Source of the DNA: Parachlamydiaceae bacterium
GTDB taxonomy: Bacteria > Chlamydiota > Chlamydiia > Chlamydiales > Parachlamydiaceae
DNA length: 42,412 nt
Assembly: GCA_013813265.1 (NCBI GenBank)
Contig: JACCRY010000043.1
Location: 1 to 42,412, forward strand
Direction: 5' to 3'
Shown: in pieces, positions 24,163 through 34,359 of the stretch
How the letters are laid out: each line of letters opens with the position of its first letter
Position numbering within the stretch: position 1 is the stretch's first letter
Program-made: the position numbers and the translations under genes
Notes under the pieces: model-generated
Databases searched by the model: none
Seen by the model: only the letters and a program-made list of their open reading frames with translations
Told to the model about the DNA's origin: nothing

Positions 24163-25170
24163 TTAATTATCACACTTAGAACTGCCAATAAAGGAGTCGC
24201 TAAAGCTAGACCGAGAATACCCGTTAATAGAGCCATAACCAGTTGCGAAATAACAATTAAAACAGGAGGCAATGAAATCGATTTTTTTTTGTATAACTGG
24301 AGTTAAAATGTAGCTTTCGAGAGTTTGAATCACAACATATAAAATTATAACGTACAAGGCTATTGTCGGACTTTGGACAATTGCTATTAAAATTGCTGGA
24401 ATCGCTGAAAGAATTGGTCCAAGATTAGGAATAAAAGTTAAAATAGCTGCTAATAATCCAAGAGTTAAAGCCAAAGGAACTCCTAACATCCAAAGACCAA
24501 TCGACGTTAAAACTCCCACTATTACCATTGACAAAATCTTGCCAAATAGCCACCAACTTAAAGTAGTTGCTAAAGAATCAAGAGTAGCTTTAGCCTTTTC
24601 ACGCTTGTTTAATGGGATAAATTTTAAAAATCCTTGCGTATAAGTATTTGGGTCATACGCTAAAGATATTCCAATGAAAAGAAAAACTAAAATACTCCCA
24701 ACCAGTCCAAAGGTTGTAGAAAAGAAATTAACGGTTTGAGCAAGAACATTCTTTGCCTGCGGTAAAAATTGATGCAAATTGATTTCTTCGTAAATTGAAG
24801 CAATGGATTTCAAATTTAAAGAGGAACTTAAAGCTTGTTTAAGTTTAATCCAAGCAACAGGTATTTCATTAAATAAAATCTCCATTTGATTACTTATTGT
24901 TGGCGCAATGAGTTCAATTACTAGAACAATAGCAGTAATTAATCCCCCTAACACTAATGTCATCGAAACACTGTCGGACAGATGACCTTTTTTACTAAGA
25001 AAATTGTTTAAAGTTCTTAAAAATATAGCTAATAAGACCCCCGCAAATGTTAATAATAAAACATCAATTACATACCAGGCCACCAGGAGTACCAGAAGAG
25101 TTAGAATGACAAATCCTAGTGCAGCATAGATCTGAATAGTTAAATTATATTCATCATGTTTAGTCTTCAT
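24163..25170 (-). CDS. AI-2E/PerM family permease, frameshifted near the C-terminus
   Basis: The 335-aa reading frame has the many membrane segments of the AI-2E exporter-like (PerM/YhhT) family, with GVPLALTLGLLAAILTFIPN and LGPILSAIPAILIAIVQSP at about residues 228-266 and TLESYILTPVIQKK at about 282-295. After that the frame turns into non-membrane text. At the nine-base T run on the plus strand (24282-24290), removing one base restores SISLPPVLIVISQLVMALL and then GILGLALATPLLAVLS, the normal last membrane segments, ending at a stop at 24123-24125. So this is a one-base insertion, sequencing error, or slippage site. Family substrates are uncertain; some members export small molecules or act as Na+/H+ antiporters. 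It follows atpC by 7 bp and may be read through from the ATP synthase operon. Confidence 0.8.
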   Translation of the reverse strand: MKTKHDEYNLTIQIYAALGFVILTLLVLLVAWYVIDVLLLTFAGVLLAIFLRTLNNFLSKKGHLSDSVSMTLVLGGLITAIVLVIELIAPTISNQMEILFNEIPVAWIKLKQALSSSLNLKSIASIYEEINLHQFLPQAKNVLAQTVNFFSTTFGLVGSILVFLFIGISLAYDPNTYTQGFLKFIPLNKREKAKATLDSLATTLSWWLFGKILSMVIVGVLTSIGLWMLGVPLALTLGLLAAILTFIPNLGPILSAIPAILIAIVQSPTIALYVIILYVVIQTLESYILTPVIQKKIDFIASCFNCYFATGYGSINGYSRSSFSDSFIGSSKCDN

Positions 25171-25177
25171 ACATCCT

Positions 25178-25435
25178 TTAATTCAAGTCAACTGAATCAA
25201 CAAGCAATGTTGCTTTGTTGTGCGACATTTCAAAATAGCCACTAGGAATTTTCCAGACCCAACTCTTCTTATTTTTATCGAGAATCTCTACAGTACCCGA
25301 TATCAATGTCGATAATATGGGTGCATGGTCCTTTAATGCTTCAAAGGAACCTAGGGTTCCGGGAATTATTACCGAGAAAACTTCATCATTGAACACAATT
25401 TGCTCAGGGATTGCAAAAAATAGGTGAAATGTCAT
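25178..25435 (-). CDS. atpC: ATP synthase epsilon subunit, short form
   Basis: The 85-aa protein covers only the N-terminal beta-sandwich of F1 epsilon (LFFAIPEQIVFNDEVFSVII, then GTLGSFEALKDHAPILSTL). The usual C-terminal helical hairpin (about 45-50 more residues) that can inhibit the enzyme is absent; the stop follows LLVDSVDLN directly. Short epsilon subunits of this kind exist elsewhere. It is the last gene of the operon, 126 bp after atpD, a longer gap than any other in the operon. GAGAAG precedes the ATG. Confidence 0.88.
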   Translation of the reverse strand: MTFHLFFAIPEQIVFNDEVFSVIIPGTLGSFEALKDHAPILSTLISGTVEILDKNKKSWVWKIPSGYFEMSHNKATLLVDSVDLN

Positions 25436-25561
25436 TTTGTCTTCTCTTTATGGTTGTTTAGAGACGGTAAAAAACTGGCACGTTCGACTGCACCAAAACC
25501 TCATGTTTGAACGATCGAAAAAAGAGAACTTTTGCGTTTCAGAATCGGGCGGGTCATTGTT

Positions 25562-26968
<1,407 letters not shown>

Positions 26969-26971
26969 TTA

Positions 26972-27817
26972 TTATTCAACACCAGAAGAAATTTCAATCA
27001 TTTCTCGGGTAATCCCTTCTTGTCTGACCTTATTGCGGATGCGTGTGAGAACACCCATCATTTCTTCTGAATTTTTACTTGCCATTTGCATCGCCATAAT
27101 TCGAGCTGCCAGCTCTGAAGCATATGCTTCATAGAGGGCTTCACGAAGACGAATTGCACAATAACGAGACAGAAGAACTGGAAAAATTTCTGCTGCGGAC
27201 GGCTCGAAAATATAATTTAATTTCTCTTCAGATAGTTCATTTAGCGGTTTTTCGATAGCTAAAAATTTGCTCAGAATGACCTCTCGATTTGCGACTGATA
27301 CATAATGCGTATAAAGCAACCATACTTCATCAAATTTTTGTGCAAGAAAATGCTCAATTAGCTGAGTGGAAAATTCTTGAATTTCATCAAGCTTGATTTT
27401 ACCTGCCCAATCAGGACGTTTAAAATTTATTTTCCATGGCTTGTTTTGATAGTAATCAATAGCTTTTTTTCCAAAAAGAATCAATGCAGTATTATTTGAA
27501 GGATATTTTTTTAAAAAACTATCTGCCGCAGCAAGTATATTGCTATTGTAGGGTCCAGAAAGCCCTTTATCAGCTGAAACAATAATCAGGGCTCTATTTT
27601 TCACTTCACGATTTTTAAAAAGCGGATGTTGAGATTCACTTCCAAGAGCAAGTGCTTCCACCATTTCTTTCATTTTTTTTGCATAAGGGCGTGCATTTTC
27701 AGCTAGCTCTTGTGCTCGCCGCAGACGTGCTGCAGCAACCCGTTCCATCGCATCGGTGATTTTCTTTATGTTTTCAGCTGATTTCAGGCGCCTTCGGATG
27801 TCGCGCAAGGTGTTCAT
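26972..27817 (-). CDS. atpG: ATP synthase gamma subunit
   Basis: The 281-aa protein begins [20 protein letters not shown], the N-terminal shaft helix of F1 gamma, and has [20 protein letters not shown] at about 77-96 and a C-terminal shaft helix ending [16 protein letters not shown]. It is the rotating axle between F1 and Fo. Its start lies 44 nt inside the end of atpA, an unusually long overlap. No ribosome site of note is seen because the start lies within the coding end of atpA; coupled translation is likely. Confidence 0.95.
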   Translation of the reverse strand: MNTLRDIRRRLKSAENIKKITDAMERVAAARLRRAQELAENARPYAKKMKEMVEALALGSESQHPLFKNREVKNRALIIVSADKGLSGPYNSNILAAADSFLKKYPSNNTALILFGKKAIDYYQNKPWKINFKRPDWAGKIKLDEIQEFSTQLIEHFLAQKFDEVWLLYTHYVSVANREVILSKFLAIEKPLNELSEEKLNYIFEPSAAEIFPVLLSRYCAIRLREALYEAYASELAARIMAMQMASKNSEEMMGVLTRIRNKVRQEGITREMIEISSGVE

Positions 27818-29321
27818 TTTTAAAAATCTCTTTAAATTTTTCGATTGCTTCTTTTAGTAGATCGATGCTGGATTGCTCCAGGTTCTTAGTTTTTGAAATT
27901 GTTTCCGGAATTGCCTGATATTCCTTTCCAACATAAGCTAAAAAATCTTTTTCAAATTTTAATACTTGGTCTAAAGGGAGATCATCTAAGTATCCTTCAG
28001 TTCCCATAAATATTGAGATGACCTCATCCTCCAAGGAACAGGGAGAAAATTTATCCTGTTTTAAAATTTCAACCATGCGCTCACCACGTGCTAATTGAGC
28101 TTTCGTCCTAGCATCGAGTTCAGAGCCAAATTGGGTAAAAGCAGCTAGCTCGCGGAACTGCGCCAAATCAAGCCGAAGACTTCCGGCAACTTTTTTCATA
28201 GCTTTTGTTTGTGCTTTTCCACCGACCCGTGAAGCTGAAATCCCAACATTAACCGCAGGACGAACTCCCGAAAAGAAAAGGTCAGATTCCAGATAAATTT
28301 GACCATCTGTGATGGAAATGACATTCGTGGGGATGTACGTCGTTACATCATTGGCTTGCGTTTCGATGACGGGGATAGCAGTTAAAGATCCTCCACCTTT
28401 AGCATCATTCAACTTTGCAGCCCTTTCTAATAAACGGGAATGCAGGTAGAAAATATCACCCGGATAAGCTTCGCGGCCTGGTGGCCTTCTTAATAACAAT
28501 GCCAATTGTCGATACGCCTGAGCATGCATCGAAAGGTCATCGTAAAAACAAACGGCATGTTTACCGCTATACATATAATACTCACCCATCGATGCAGCGG
28601 CATAGGGAGCAATATACTGTAAGGGTGCTGGATCTGAAGCGGTAGCCACGACCACCGTTGTATAGGCCATAGCCCCTCGTTCTTCTAGTAAGGCGACTAA
28701 TTTTGACACCGTCGATGCTTTCTGCCCAATTGCCACATAGATGCAAATCATATCCTTATCTTTTTGGTTTATGATCGTATCTATAATAAGGGTCGTTTTA
28801 CCGGTTTGGCGATCCCCAATGATGAGTTCTCGCTGTCCCCTTCCAATTGGAATCATGGCATCAACCGCCTTAATTCCCGTTTGCAAAGGCTCGCAAACAG
28901 GCTGTCTTTCAACGACGTTTGGAGATGTGCCTTCTAAAGGACGAAATTGATCTGTTTCAATAGGACCTTTTCCATCTAAAGGAACACCTAAAGGCGATAC
29001 CACTCTGCCTAATAAAGCTGGTCCAACAGGAATAGAAGCTACTTTCCCTGTACGCTTAACGATATCCTGTTCTTTTAAACCTTCTTGAGGACCAAGAAGA
29101 ACTACCCCGACGCTATCGAGTTCCAGGTTGAGTACCATCCCGAAAGTTCCATTAGAAAACTCCAACCATTCGGACATCATTGCATCATCAAGACCCCAAA
29201 CCCTGGCAATTCCATCGCCTAGTTGTAGAATATAGCCGACGGACTCTAAAGAGAGTTGGTCTTCAAACCCATTTATTTCTTTTTCGATTGCCCAAGCAAC
29301 CTCTTCAGACTTTAACTTCAT
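27774..29321 (-). CDS. atpA: ATP synthase alpha subunit
   Basis: The 515-aa protein has the alpha-subunit P-loop GDRQTGKT (about residues 170-177), [12 protein letters not shown] before it, the block [21 protein letters not shown], and [24 protein letters not shown]. The non-catalytic nucleotide site is intact. The tail [13 protein letters not shown] overlaps atpG by 44 nt. The start overlaps the end of atpH by 4 nt. Confidence 0.97.
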   Translation of the reverse strand: MKLKSEEVAWAIEKEINGFEDQLSLESVGYILQLGDGIARVWGLDDAMMSEWLEFSNGTFGMVLNLELDSVGVVLLGPQEGLKEQDIVKRTGKVASIPVGPALLGRVVSPLGVPLDGKGPIETDQFRPLEGTSPNVVERQPVCEPLQTGIKAVDAMIPIGRGQRELIIGDRQTGKTTLIIDTIINQKDKDMICIYVAIGQKASTVSKLVALLEERGAMAYTTVVVATASDPAPLQYIAPYAAASMGEYYMYSGKHAVCFYDDLSMHAQAYRQLALLLRRPPGREAYPGDIFYLHSRLLERAAKLNDAKGGGSLTAIPVIETQANDVTTYIPTNVISITDGQIYLESDLFFSGVRPAVNVGISASRVGGKAQTKAMKKVAGSLRLDLAQFRELAAFTQFGSELDARTKAQLARGERMVEILKQDKFSPCSLEDEVISIFMGTEGYLDDLPLDQVLKFEKDFLAYVGKEYQAIPETISKTKNLEQSSIDLLKEAIEKFKEIFKNEHLARHPKAPEIS

Positions 29322-29863
29322 GACGTCCCTCTTAGCAAATATTTCCTTAGCCTCTGCAGTCTTCCACGAAGAGAAGAATCAATTCTTTGATTGCCAATCA
29401 TTAAAATTCCACCTGAAATTAAAGTAGGGTCAATTTCTTTTTTAATGCAGATCTTTTTATGCAGCTTTTCTTCTAATTTTACCTGCAATTTTTTTTCCGT
29501 CTCTTCATCAATAGGCACAGATGTAGTCAGGAGAACATCCATACTTCCTAATTCTTCCCCTGCAAGCCGCTTAAATTCAGCAATTATTTCTGGAAGAAAT
29601 TCTAAACGTCTCTTTTTTAATAAAAAAATAAAAAAATCCACAAGTTTTTTATCTGTATCCCCACCTAAACATCGCTCTAAGAACTCAATTTTGGACTTTT
29701 GGTCTAGTTGCGGAGAAGCACAAAGATAAAAAAAACGAGACTTGCCTTCAAAAAAAGGAGCGAGCACAACCATATCCTTTAGCCATCTTTCAACTTTTTT
29801 TCCGCGAGAAGCTATTGAATAAAGAGCGCGAGTGTATCTGAAAGAAATTTCGGAACAGTTCAA
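29318..29863 (-). CDS. atpH: ATP synthase delta subunit
   Basis: The 181-aa protein matches the F1 delta (OSCP) plan: N-terminal helical domain ([19 protein letters not shown]), [13 protein letters not shown]-like helix at about 104-118, and the C-terminal strand [19 protein letters not shown] at about 152-170. It holds the stator to F1. It overlaps atpF by 4 nt and atpA by 4 nt. Sequence identity is low, as is usual for delta; gene order confirms it. Confidence 0.92.
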   Translation of the reverse strand: MNCSEISFRYTRALYSIASRGKKVERWLKDMVVLAPFFEGKSRFFYLCASPQLDQKSKIEFLERCLGGDTDKKLVDFFIFLLKKRRLEFLPEIIAEFKRLAGEELGSMDVLLTTSVPIDEETEKKLQVKLEEKLHKKICIKKEIDPTLISGGILMIGNQRIDSSLRGRLQRLRKYLLRGTS

Positions 29864-30342
29864 TTAGCCTCCACGTAGTTACCGATCTCTTCAAGAAGTT
29901 TTTTACCTGTTTCTTGATCATGATTCTTTTCCAGAACTTTTTCAGTAGAAGTAAGAACAAGTCCTACAAGATCCTTTTTGAGTTGTACGTGGGCTTGCAT
30001 AATTTCCTTTTTAATGTCGACCTGAGCTTTAACAAGTAATGCGCGTGCATTTTGATGTGCCTCCTCATGAATTTTTTGAGATTGCATTTTTGCCTCTTCA
30101 ACAACTTGTTGAAGTTTATCCTGTGCAGATCTCTCAAAGCCTTCAATTTTCAGCTGATACTCTTGCCTCATTTCCGCAATCTTTTTTTTCTCATCCTCAA
30201 TACTTTTAAAATCAGCTTCAATTTTATTTTTTCTTTCATCCAGTGTTCCCATGATAGGCTTCCAAGCATAACGGCTTAAAATCCAGAGCATCAAAAGAAA
30301 AGAGATGATTTGAGTGAAAACCTGTCCAATCTCTATATTCAT
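29860..30342 (-). CDS. atpF: ATP synthase b subunit
   Basis: The 160-aa protein has a single N-terminal membrane helix (about 8-26, VFTQIISFLLMLWILSRYAW), the KPIMGTLDERKNKIEADF turn, and then a long charged coiled coil to the end (KIAEMRQEYQLKIEGF and so on). It forms the peripheral stalk. It follows atpE by a few bases and overlaps atpH. One b gene is present; no b' gene is seen. Confidence 0.95.
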   Translation of the reverse strand: MNIEIGQVFTQIISFLLMLWILSRYAWKPIMGTLDERKNKIEADFKSIEDEKKKIAEMRQEYQLKIEGFERSAQDKLQQVVEEAKMQSQKIHEEAHQNARALLVKAQVDIKKEIMQAHVQLKKDLVGLVLTSTEKVLEKNHDQETGKKLLEEIGNYVEAN

Positions 30343-30346
30343 TTTC

Positions 30347-30589
30347 TTACATCTTCCCTAATAGGACGAAAAAAACAATTAGAGCATAAATCGTCAGAGC
30401 TTCAATCAAAGCAGCACCAATAATCATACTTGTCAAAATTTTATTTGAAGCGCTTGGTTGACGACCGATCGCTTCCATAGCTCCTGAAACTGTCATTCCT
30501 AAACCTATGGCAGAACCCAAGGCTGCAAGACCGACACAGATTGGACCAGACCAAGCAACTATATTTGCAACATCATTTGGATCAGCCAT
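30347..30589 (-). CDS. atpE: ATP synthase c subunit
   Basis: The 80-aa protein is a two-helix proteolipid. Helix 1 has the GSAIGLGMTVSGAMEAIGRQ glycine pattern and the RQP loop; helix 2 has AALIEALTIYALIV with the ion-binding Glu followed by Ala. The Na+ signature of Ilyobacter-type rings (Gln in helix 1; Glu-Ser-Thr in helix 2) is absent: the helix 1 position is Leu. I therefore infer proton coupling. Gene order atpB-atpE-atpF is standard. Confidence 0.95.
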   Translation of the reverse strand: MADPNDVANIVAWSGPICVGLAALGSAIGLGMTVSGAMEAIGRQPSASNKILTSMIIGAALIEALTIYALIVFFVLLGKM

Positions 30590-30624
30590 TTTTCTCTCCT
30601 CATATAAAGGTTAAATGAAACTAC

Positions 30625-31485
30625 TTAACGTTCTGTAACAAACTCAAAAGACTCTTTACTGGGCATCGCCAGTAAAATATAAATTGCACTTAATAAAGTA
30701 AAGACTAAAGCCTGCATCACCCCTGTTAACATAGCAAAAAACATGAAAGGCAACTGTAACGGCAAGGCAATGGGAAACTGCGAAGCGGCAAAAAGAGTGA
30801 CTCCAAAAAGAGCAAAAGTTCCTATTAAAATATCCTCACCCAATACGTTACCAAATAAGCGAAATGCCAAAGTCAAAGGTCTTGAAAGTTGAGTTAAAAG
30901 TTCTATAGGGAACATTAAAGGGACCATTAACCATTCACCCACCCCTTTTGGAGAGCCAGATAAGTGATGTAAATATCCAAAAAAGCCAAAGTTTTTAATA
31001 CTTAGAAATTGCACAAAAGCAAAGACGCAAATTGCCAAAGCTGCAGTAACGCTCAGATTTGAAGATGGAGGGGGAACCAAAGGAACAACTGCAAGCCAAT
31101 TCATGGTAAGAATGTAAATAAACAAAGTTCCTAAAAATGGCACGAATTTTTTTCCTTCAGGGCCAATGAGCTCCATGGCAAACTTTTGAAAAGCTTCTAC
31201 AATGTATTCGACCAAATTTTGAAATCTTTGGGGTAACAATTCCTTATAGCGAGCGCCTAAACAAAAGATTACAGAAATAAAGAGTGCTGATAAAATGGAA
31301 AAAAAGACTGTCTCCCATTCCCTGAGAAATTGCGCAACGGGAGTATCTTTTCCATGAAATAACAATGAAAAAAAAGAAGGCACTTCAGGAACACCCTCAG
31401 CCAATGAACCACTTAAATGCGAAGGAGAAATTAAGATTATAGCCAAAAAATTAAACACCCAAAATGTAAACATTTTAAACTTCAT
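30625..31485 (-). CDS. atpB: ATP synthase a subunit
   Basis: The protein, about 286 aa from this start, has the membrane a-subunit motifs near the C-terminal half: SRPLTLAFRLFGNVLGEDI with the essential Arg, and ALVFTLLSAIYILLA at the end. The N-terminal part carries a hydrophobic, signal-like segment (MFTFWVFNFLAIILIS). The ORF is open upstream to 31542, but AGGAG precedes two ATGs at 31491 and 31485; the second has better spacing (8 nt). Either start overlaps the atpZ end (stop at 31475). Confidence 0.92.
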   Translation of the reverse strand: MKFKMFTFWVFNFLAIILISPSHLSGSLAEGVPEVPSFFSLLFHGKDTPVAQFLREWETVFFSILSALFISVIFCLGARYKELLPQRFQNLVEYIVEAFQKFAMELIGPEGKKFVPFLGTLFIYILTMNWLAVVPLVPPPSSNLSVTAALAICVFAFVQFLSIKNFGFFGYLHHLSGSPKGVGEWLMVPLMFPIELLTQLSRPLTLAFRLFGNVLGEDILIGTFALFGVTLFAASQFPIALPLQLPFMFFAMLTGVMQALVFTLLSAIYILLAMPSKESFEFVTER

Positions 31486-31672
31486 CGCCATATCTCCTAA
31501 TGATTCGGTAAACCTCTCGAAATCCGGCAATGACTCCTGCAAAAATCAAAAAAAGCATAAAATAAGGACTAGTATCAAATTTTTTATCTAGCCACTGCCC
31601 AAAAAACCAACCCAGGATGGGAGGAATCGACATGGCAAAAGGAATTGTGATGAAAGTTGCTAATTGTTTCAC
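31475..31672 (-). CDS. atpZ: AtpZ/AtpI-like membrane protein of the ATP synthase operon
   Basis: The 65-aa protein has two membrane helices: ATFITIPFAMSIPPILGWFF and SPYFMLFLIFAGVIAGFREV, with the GWFFGQWLDKKF linker typical of AtpZ/AtpI-like first genes of F-type operons. Such proteins help assembly or ion supply (for example Mg2+). It starts with GTG, with AGGAA about ten nucleotides ahead. It overlaps atpB. The precise AtpI versus AtpZ naming is uncertain. Confidence 0.82.
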   Translation of the reverse strand: MKQLATFITIPFAMSIPPILGWFFGQWLDKKFDTSPYFMLFLIFAGVIAGFREVYRIIRRYGDEV

Positions 31673-32122
31673 TCAAAATATTCCTATATGGAAGATTGAT
31701 CACAAAACGGCAGTCTCGTTTTTCCAATATTGTTTGTCAACTTTTAACTTAGTTTGGCGCTATGTTCTCAACAGCATCCAAATCCCAGCAAAATGCGTAA
31801 AAATCATTCAGATCTCAGGGGCGAAAAGCCCAGGTCTGGTACAAAGGAGTTCCATGCTATCGAGCATCCGGCATGACAACGTCGGTAATCCTTCTCTAGC
31901 GCTCAAGGAGTCTAGGGAGAAGATAAACGGCAAGCACAACTCAAATCTTGTTGTCCACAAATTCGATTGTATTCTTATTGCCAAGCTACATGTTATCTGT
32001 AGGTTCATCTCGACTTACCGTAATCTAACTTACATTAATGTATTTAGCGATGTATAATATACATTTTATCTTGCTAAGTTATTTAACCTAATATTTATAT
32101 GTGCTTTTATTACGAGGTTTCT
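31673..32122. other. Intergenic region between the ATP synthase operon and a small plus-strand gene
   Basis: No supported gene in about 450 bp. On the minus strand TTGACA near 31736 could be part of the ATP synthase promoter, but no clear -10 box follows. CATGC and GGCATG form a small hairpin around 31853-31876. On the plus strand a candidate promoter lies at 32030-32058. Confidence 0.5.
32030..32058 (+). promoter_or_regulatory. Candidate promoter of the 32123-32837 genes
   Basis: TTACAT (32030-32035), a 17-bp spacer and TATAAT (32053-32058) lie about 65 bp before the ATG at 32123. Confidence 0.4.
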
Positions 32123-32302
32123 ATGGGCCCTATCCCAATAAATTTTACTAATTTTTTTTCGGATTATATTTTTTTTCCTGAACATGCTCAACTAGATGAG
32201 CAAGATAAATGCTTTTACATTTCTTTAGCGTTAGGCATTTTGTCTATTGGAATTATTCATGCAGTTGTTGGGATTGCTTGGGGGGTAAGTCATTTCATTT
32301 GA
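32123..32302 (+). CDS. Small membrane protein, 59 aa
   Basis: Not recognised. ACGAGG precedes the ATG at 32123, which is preferred over an in-frame upstream ATG at 32099. The C-terminal half is one long hydrophobic segment (about residues 30-57, FYISLALGILSIGIIHAVVG). The N-terminal part is polar (GPIPINFTNFFSDYIFFPEH). It precedes an unknown soluble gene by 28 bp and may be co-transcribed with it. Short membrane proteins of this type in chlamydiae are sometimes inclusion membrane proteins, but this one lacks the usual paired-helix lobe. Confidence 0.5.
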   Translation: MGPIPINFTNFFSDYIFFPEHAQLDEQDKCFYISLALGILSIGIIHAVVGIAWGVSHFI

Positions 32303-32330
32303 TAGACTACCATTCTATGAAATTCGTCCA

Positions 32331-32837
32331 ATGAAGGTTGAATTCCAAAAGGATTTAATAAAATTGGCGGGAAACATCGGAAAAAAAACTGATTATTTAA
32401 AACAGTATTTTCAGGAGCTAAGCAATATCTATGATTGTGTAATGGAGAAGGTAATCCATAGTGTCATAATATATGATGAACTTACAGGTGAACTCAAAAA
32501 ACAATATGGAGAAGTACTAGATTATTTTAAAAGTAAGCAGCAACAAATCGCAGAATCATCTCTAAAGATTGCAAATTTGTTACAGCATCCGGAGATTTTT
32601 GAAGAATGTTGTGCTTTCAATGAGTTGTTGCGGACTCAATATTCTTTTAATGAAATGTTACGAAGTATCGTGGAACGACAGTTAGCATTCAATAGCTATC
32701 CTGATCTAAAAAATATAGAAAATGAAATAGAAGAGAACTATTTAAATGGCAGAATCTCAATTTATCAAGCTAATGAACAATTAGCTGAAAAAATAAAGAG
32801 TCTCATGGGATTAAACGAGTTACAGTATGAGATTTAG
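32331..32837 (+). CDS. Hypothetical helical protein, 168 aa
   Basis: Not recognised. It is rich in charged helices: FQKDLIKLAGNIGKKTDYLK, YDELTGELKKQYGEVLDYF, KSKQQQIAESSLKIANLL, LLRTQYSFNEMLRSIVERQL. No signal or membrane segment. The shape suggests a coiled-coil or helical-bundle protein. The reading frame is open a little upstream but has no better start codon. There is no strong ribosome site, so translation coupling to the small membrane protein just before it is possible. Confidence 0.55.
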   Translation: MKVEFQKDLIKLAGNIGKKTDYLKQYFQELSNIYDCVMEKVIHSVIIYDELTGELKKQYGEVLDYFKSKQQQIAESSLKIANLLQHPEIFEECCAFNELLRTQYSFNEMLRSIVERQLAFNSYPDLKNIENEIEENYLNGRISIYQANEQLAEKIKSLMGLNELQYEI

Positions 32838-32853
32838 CAGCGTTAGATCATCC

Positions 32854-33027
32854 TTAGCGATCAAAATTTTGAAGTTCTTTTTTTACATAGCCCTTCTCCC
32901 CTAGAGCTTTAGTAAAAGGGCCATTTGAATGCCTTGGAGTGTCATACTTAGCACATTCCGTATGTGTCGTGAAGAGGGGAAAATTGTCCTTGAGCCGGTG
33001 TTTAAGTTCTAGAAAAAGATCATGAAT
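32854..33027 (-). pseudogene. Remnant of a protein-coding gene (57 codons, no start)
   Basis: On the minus strand this stretch reads as an uninterrupted frame after a stop at 33028-33030: FLELKHRLKDNFPLF..., then TECAKYDTPRHSNGPFTKAL and GEKGYVKKELQNFDR, ending at a stop. It reads like the C-terminal end of a real protein, with no in-frame ATG. I do not recognise the parent family. It lies immediately downstream of the frameshifted TPR gene. Confidence 0.4.
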
Positions 33028-33131
33028 TTACAAAGATCCAAAAGCATTAGCATCACTCCTAGGCATGACTTCCCCATCACAACTAAAGCGCTGCCAGCCA
33101 ATTTTCAAGGTTATCCAACAAGTCCATCAAC

Positions 33132-33857
33132 TCAGGATCGACATCGCTTTCTCTCTCTAAAATAAGCTCTCTTGCCTTTTTCAAAGAGGCCTCCGCTTCG
33201 TTTCGTTCTCTTGCAGCAAGGGTAGCACTCCCCCGAAAAAAGATGCGCTCCAATTGCGCTTGGATCAATCGATAGGACTAAGGAATAAGCTTCTAAAGCT
33301 AAAGTTTTGTTACCATCATTTTGGGCAGCTATCCCAGCACGAAACAGATAGTGCAAATCTTCAGGTACAAGCGCATAGAGCAACATACTGATTGCTATGC
33401 AATCGGTGAATCGATTGGCTGTAAATAGATTAATAGCTATCTTTTCTAGGCCCTCTATAGTTCGGTCGTCGACATTAAGAAGAGTCTTAAAATTTTGAGT
33501 TATTTCACCGTCAAGGTCGAGTTCCTCAAATTTCCCCGCCATCATTTCAAATGTATTTTCAACATGTTCATACTGATCATTGCCCAGAATTTCCCGACCC
33601 TCTATGTGGACGATTTCTGAAGCTCTTATCAGTAAATCCCCCCTAACATTTTTCTTAAGATCTTCACGAAGCTCATTTTTCTTTTGCGCGCGCTTTATCG
33701 CAGGCGATACCAATTTGTTTTCTGCCCACTCAGATTCAAAGTCAATTAAGTTAAGTTGACTTTCGATCCACTTATCAATAGCCCTTTCAAAGCGAGCTTT
33801 ATTTCCTTTGAATGAAATTTCTGACTGGCCCTCTCTCATTTCGTTTCCAAAATGCAT
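33132..33857 (-). CDS. TPR protein resembling a type III secretion chaperone (SycD/LcrH-like), frameshifted
   Basis: AAGGAGGGG precedes the ATG at 33857. The N-terminal about 130 residues are charged helices. From about residue 145, EKIAINLFTANRFTDCIAIS, then LVPEDLHYLFRAGIAAQNDG, then KTLALEAYSLVLSIDPSAIG follow the three-TPR pattern of SycD/LcrH class II chaperones for translocators. After GAHLF the frame turns to Cys/Lys-rich text. In the other frame FRGSATLAARERNEAEASLK, then KARELILERESDVDPELMDL and so on continue the last TPR to a stop at 33083. The join falls in CTTTTTTCGGGGG (about 33232-33244); dropping one base repairs it, giving about 257 aa. Either decayed, mis-sequenced or slippery. 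The chaperone call is by pattern. Confidence 0.6.
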   Translation of the reverse strand: MHFGNEMREGQSEISFKGNKARFERAIDKWIESQLNLIDFESEWAENKLVSPAIKRAQKKNELREDLKKNVRGDLLIRASEIVHIEGREILGNDQYEHVENTFEMMAGKFEELDLDGEITQNFKTLLNVDDRTIEGLEKIAINLFTANRFTDCIAISMLLYALVPEDLHYLFRAGIAAQNDGNKTLALEAYSLVLSIDPSAIGAHLFSGECYPCCKRTKRSGGLFEKGKRAYFRERKRCRS

Positions 33858-33975
33858 GACCCCTCCTTCAAAACTAGATCTAAGTATGGTTTAATTTTTT
33901 CCCACCTACTATTACGCGGCTAGTCTGATATGAAATTATTCCTTCCACAAGTTTATTAAGATGACATGGAGTTAG

Positions 33976-34359
33976 TTATTCTGACAATTCATTTTTGCAC
34001 CTACTTACTATTTCACGCAATTCTTCTTTCTCTTCGAGACTGACATTAGGACTTAAATCAATCCCCGAAAAAAGAACATTTAGCAATAGGAGTTTATAAT
34101 TTTTTTTACTTATTGTTGATTTATTTAACATAGCATGCATACCTTGTGCAAAAGGTAATTGCATTGATTTTGGAAGTTTAAAGCTAGACTTATGAGATTT
34201 GCTAGGCTGAGACGCCAAGCCTTGTCTTATTTTAGAAGAAGCCTCAGCCCCCTTCCTTTCTGCGGCCGACAAGGCTTCCAACTTTGACTCATTTGTAGAT
34301 GGCCCACTAAGACTACGAAATTTTATATATTCAGCATCATCTCTTCCTACAGCACCCAT
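33976..34359 (-). CDS. Hypothetical protein, 127 aa, possible partner of the TPR protein
   Basis: Not recognised. GGAGG lies 7 nt before the ATG, a strong site. The N-terminal third is polar and Ser/Ala/Lys-rich (SLSGPSTNESKLEALSAAER, KGAEASSKIRQGLASQPSKS), fitting a disordered secretion-type leader. The second half is helical: MQLPFAQGMHAMLNKS, KKNYKLLLLNVLFSGIDL, EEKEELREIVSRCKNEL. No membrane segment. It lies 118 bp upstream of the TPR chaperone-like gene on the same strand, so a type III secretion substrate or regulator is a guess from context. The upstream DNA (34380-34480) is very AT-rich with several TATAAT-like words. Confidence 0.55.
   Translation of the reverse strand: MGAVGRDDAEYIKFRSLSGPSTNESKLEALSAAERKGAEASSKIRQGLASQPSKSHKSSFKLPKSMQLPFAQGMHAMLNKSTISKKNYKLLLLNVLFSGIDLSPNVSLEEKEELREIVSRCKNELSE

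Noticed and set aside
31617-32057. 146-codon plus-strand ORF overlapping the start of the ATP synthase operon
   Set aside because: Its first part is antisense to atpZ, the text lacks any domain pattern, and no ribosome site fits. Treated as chance.
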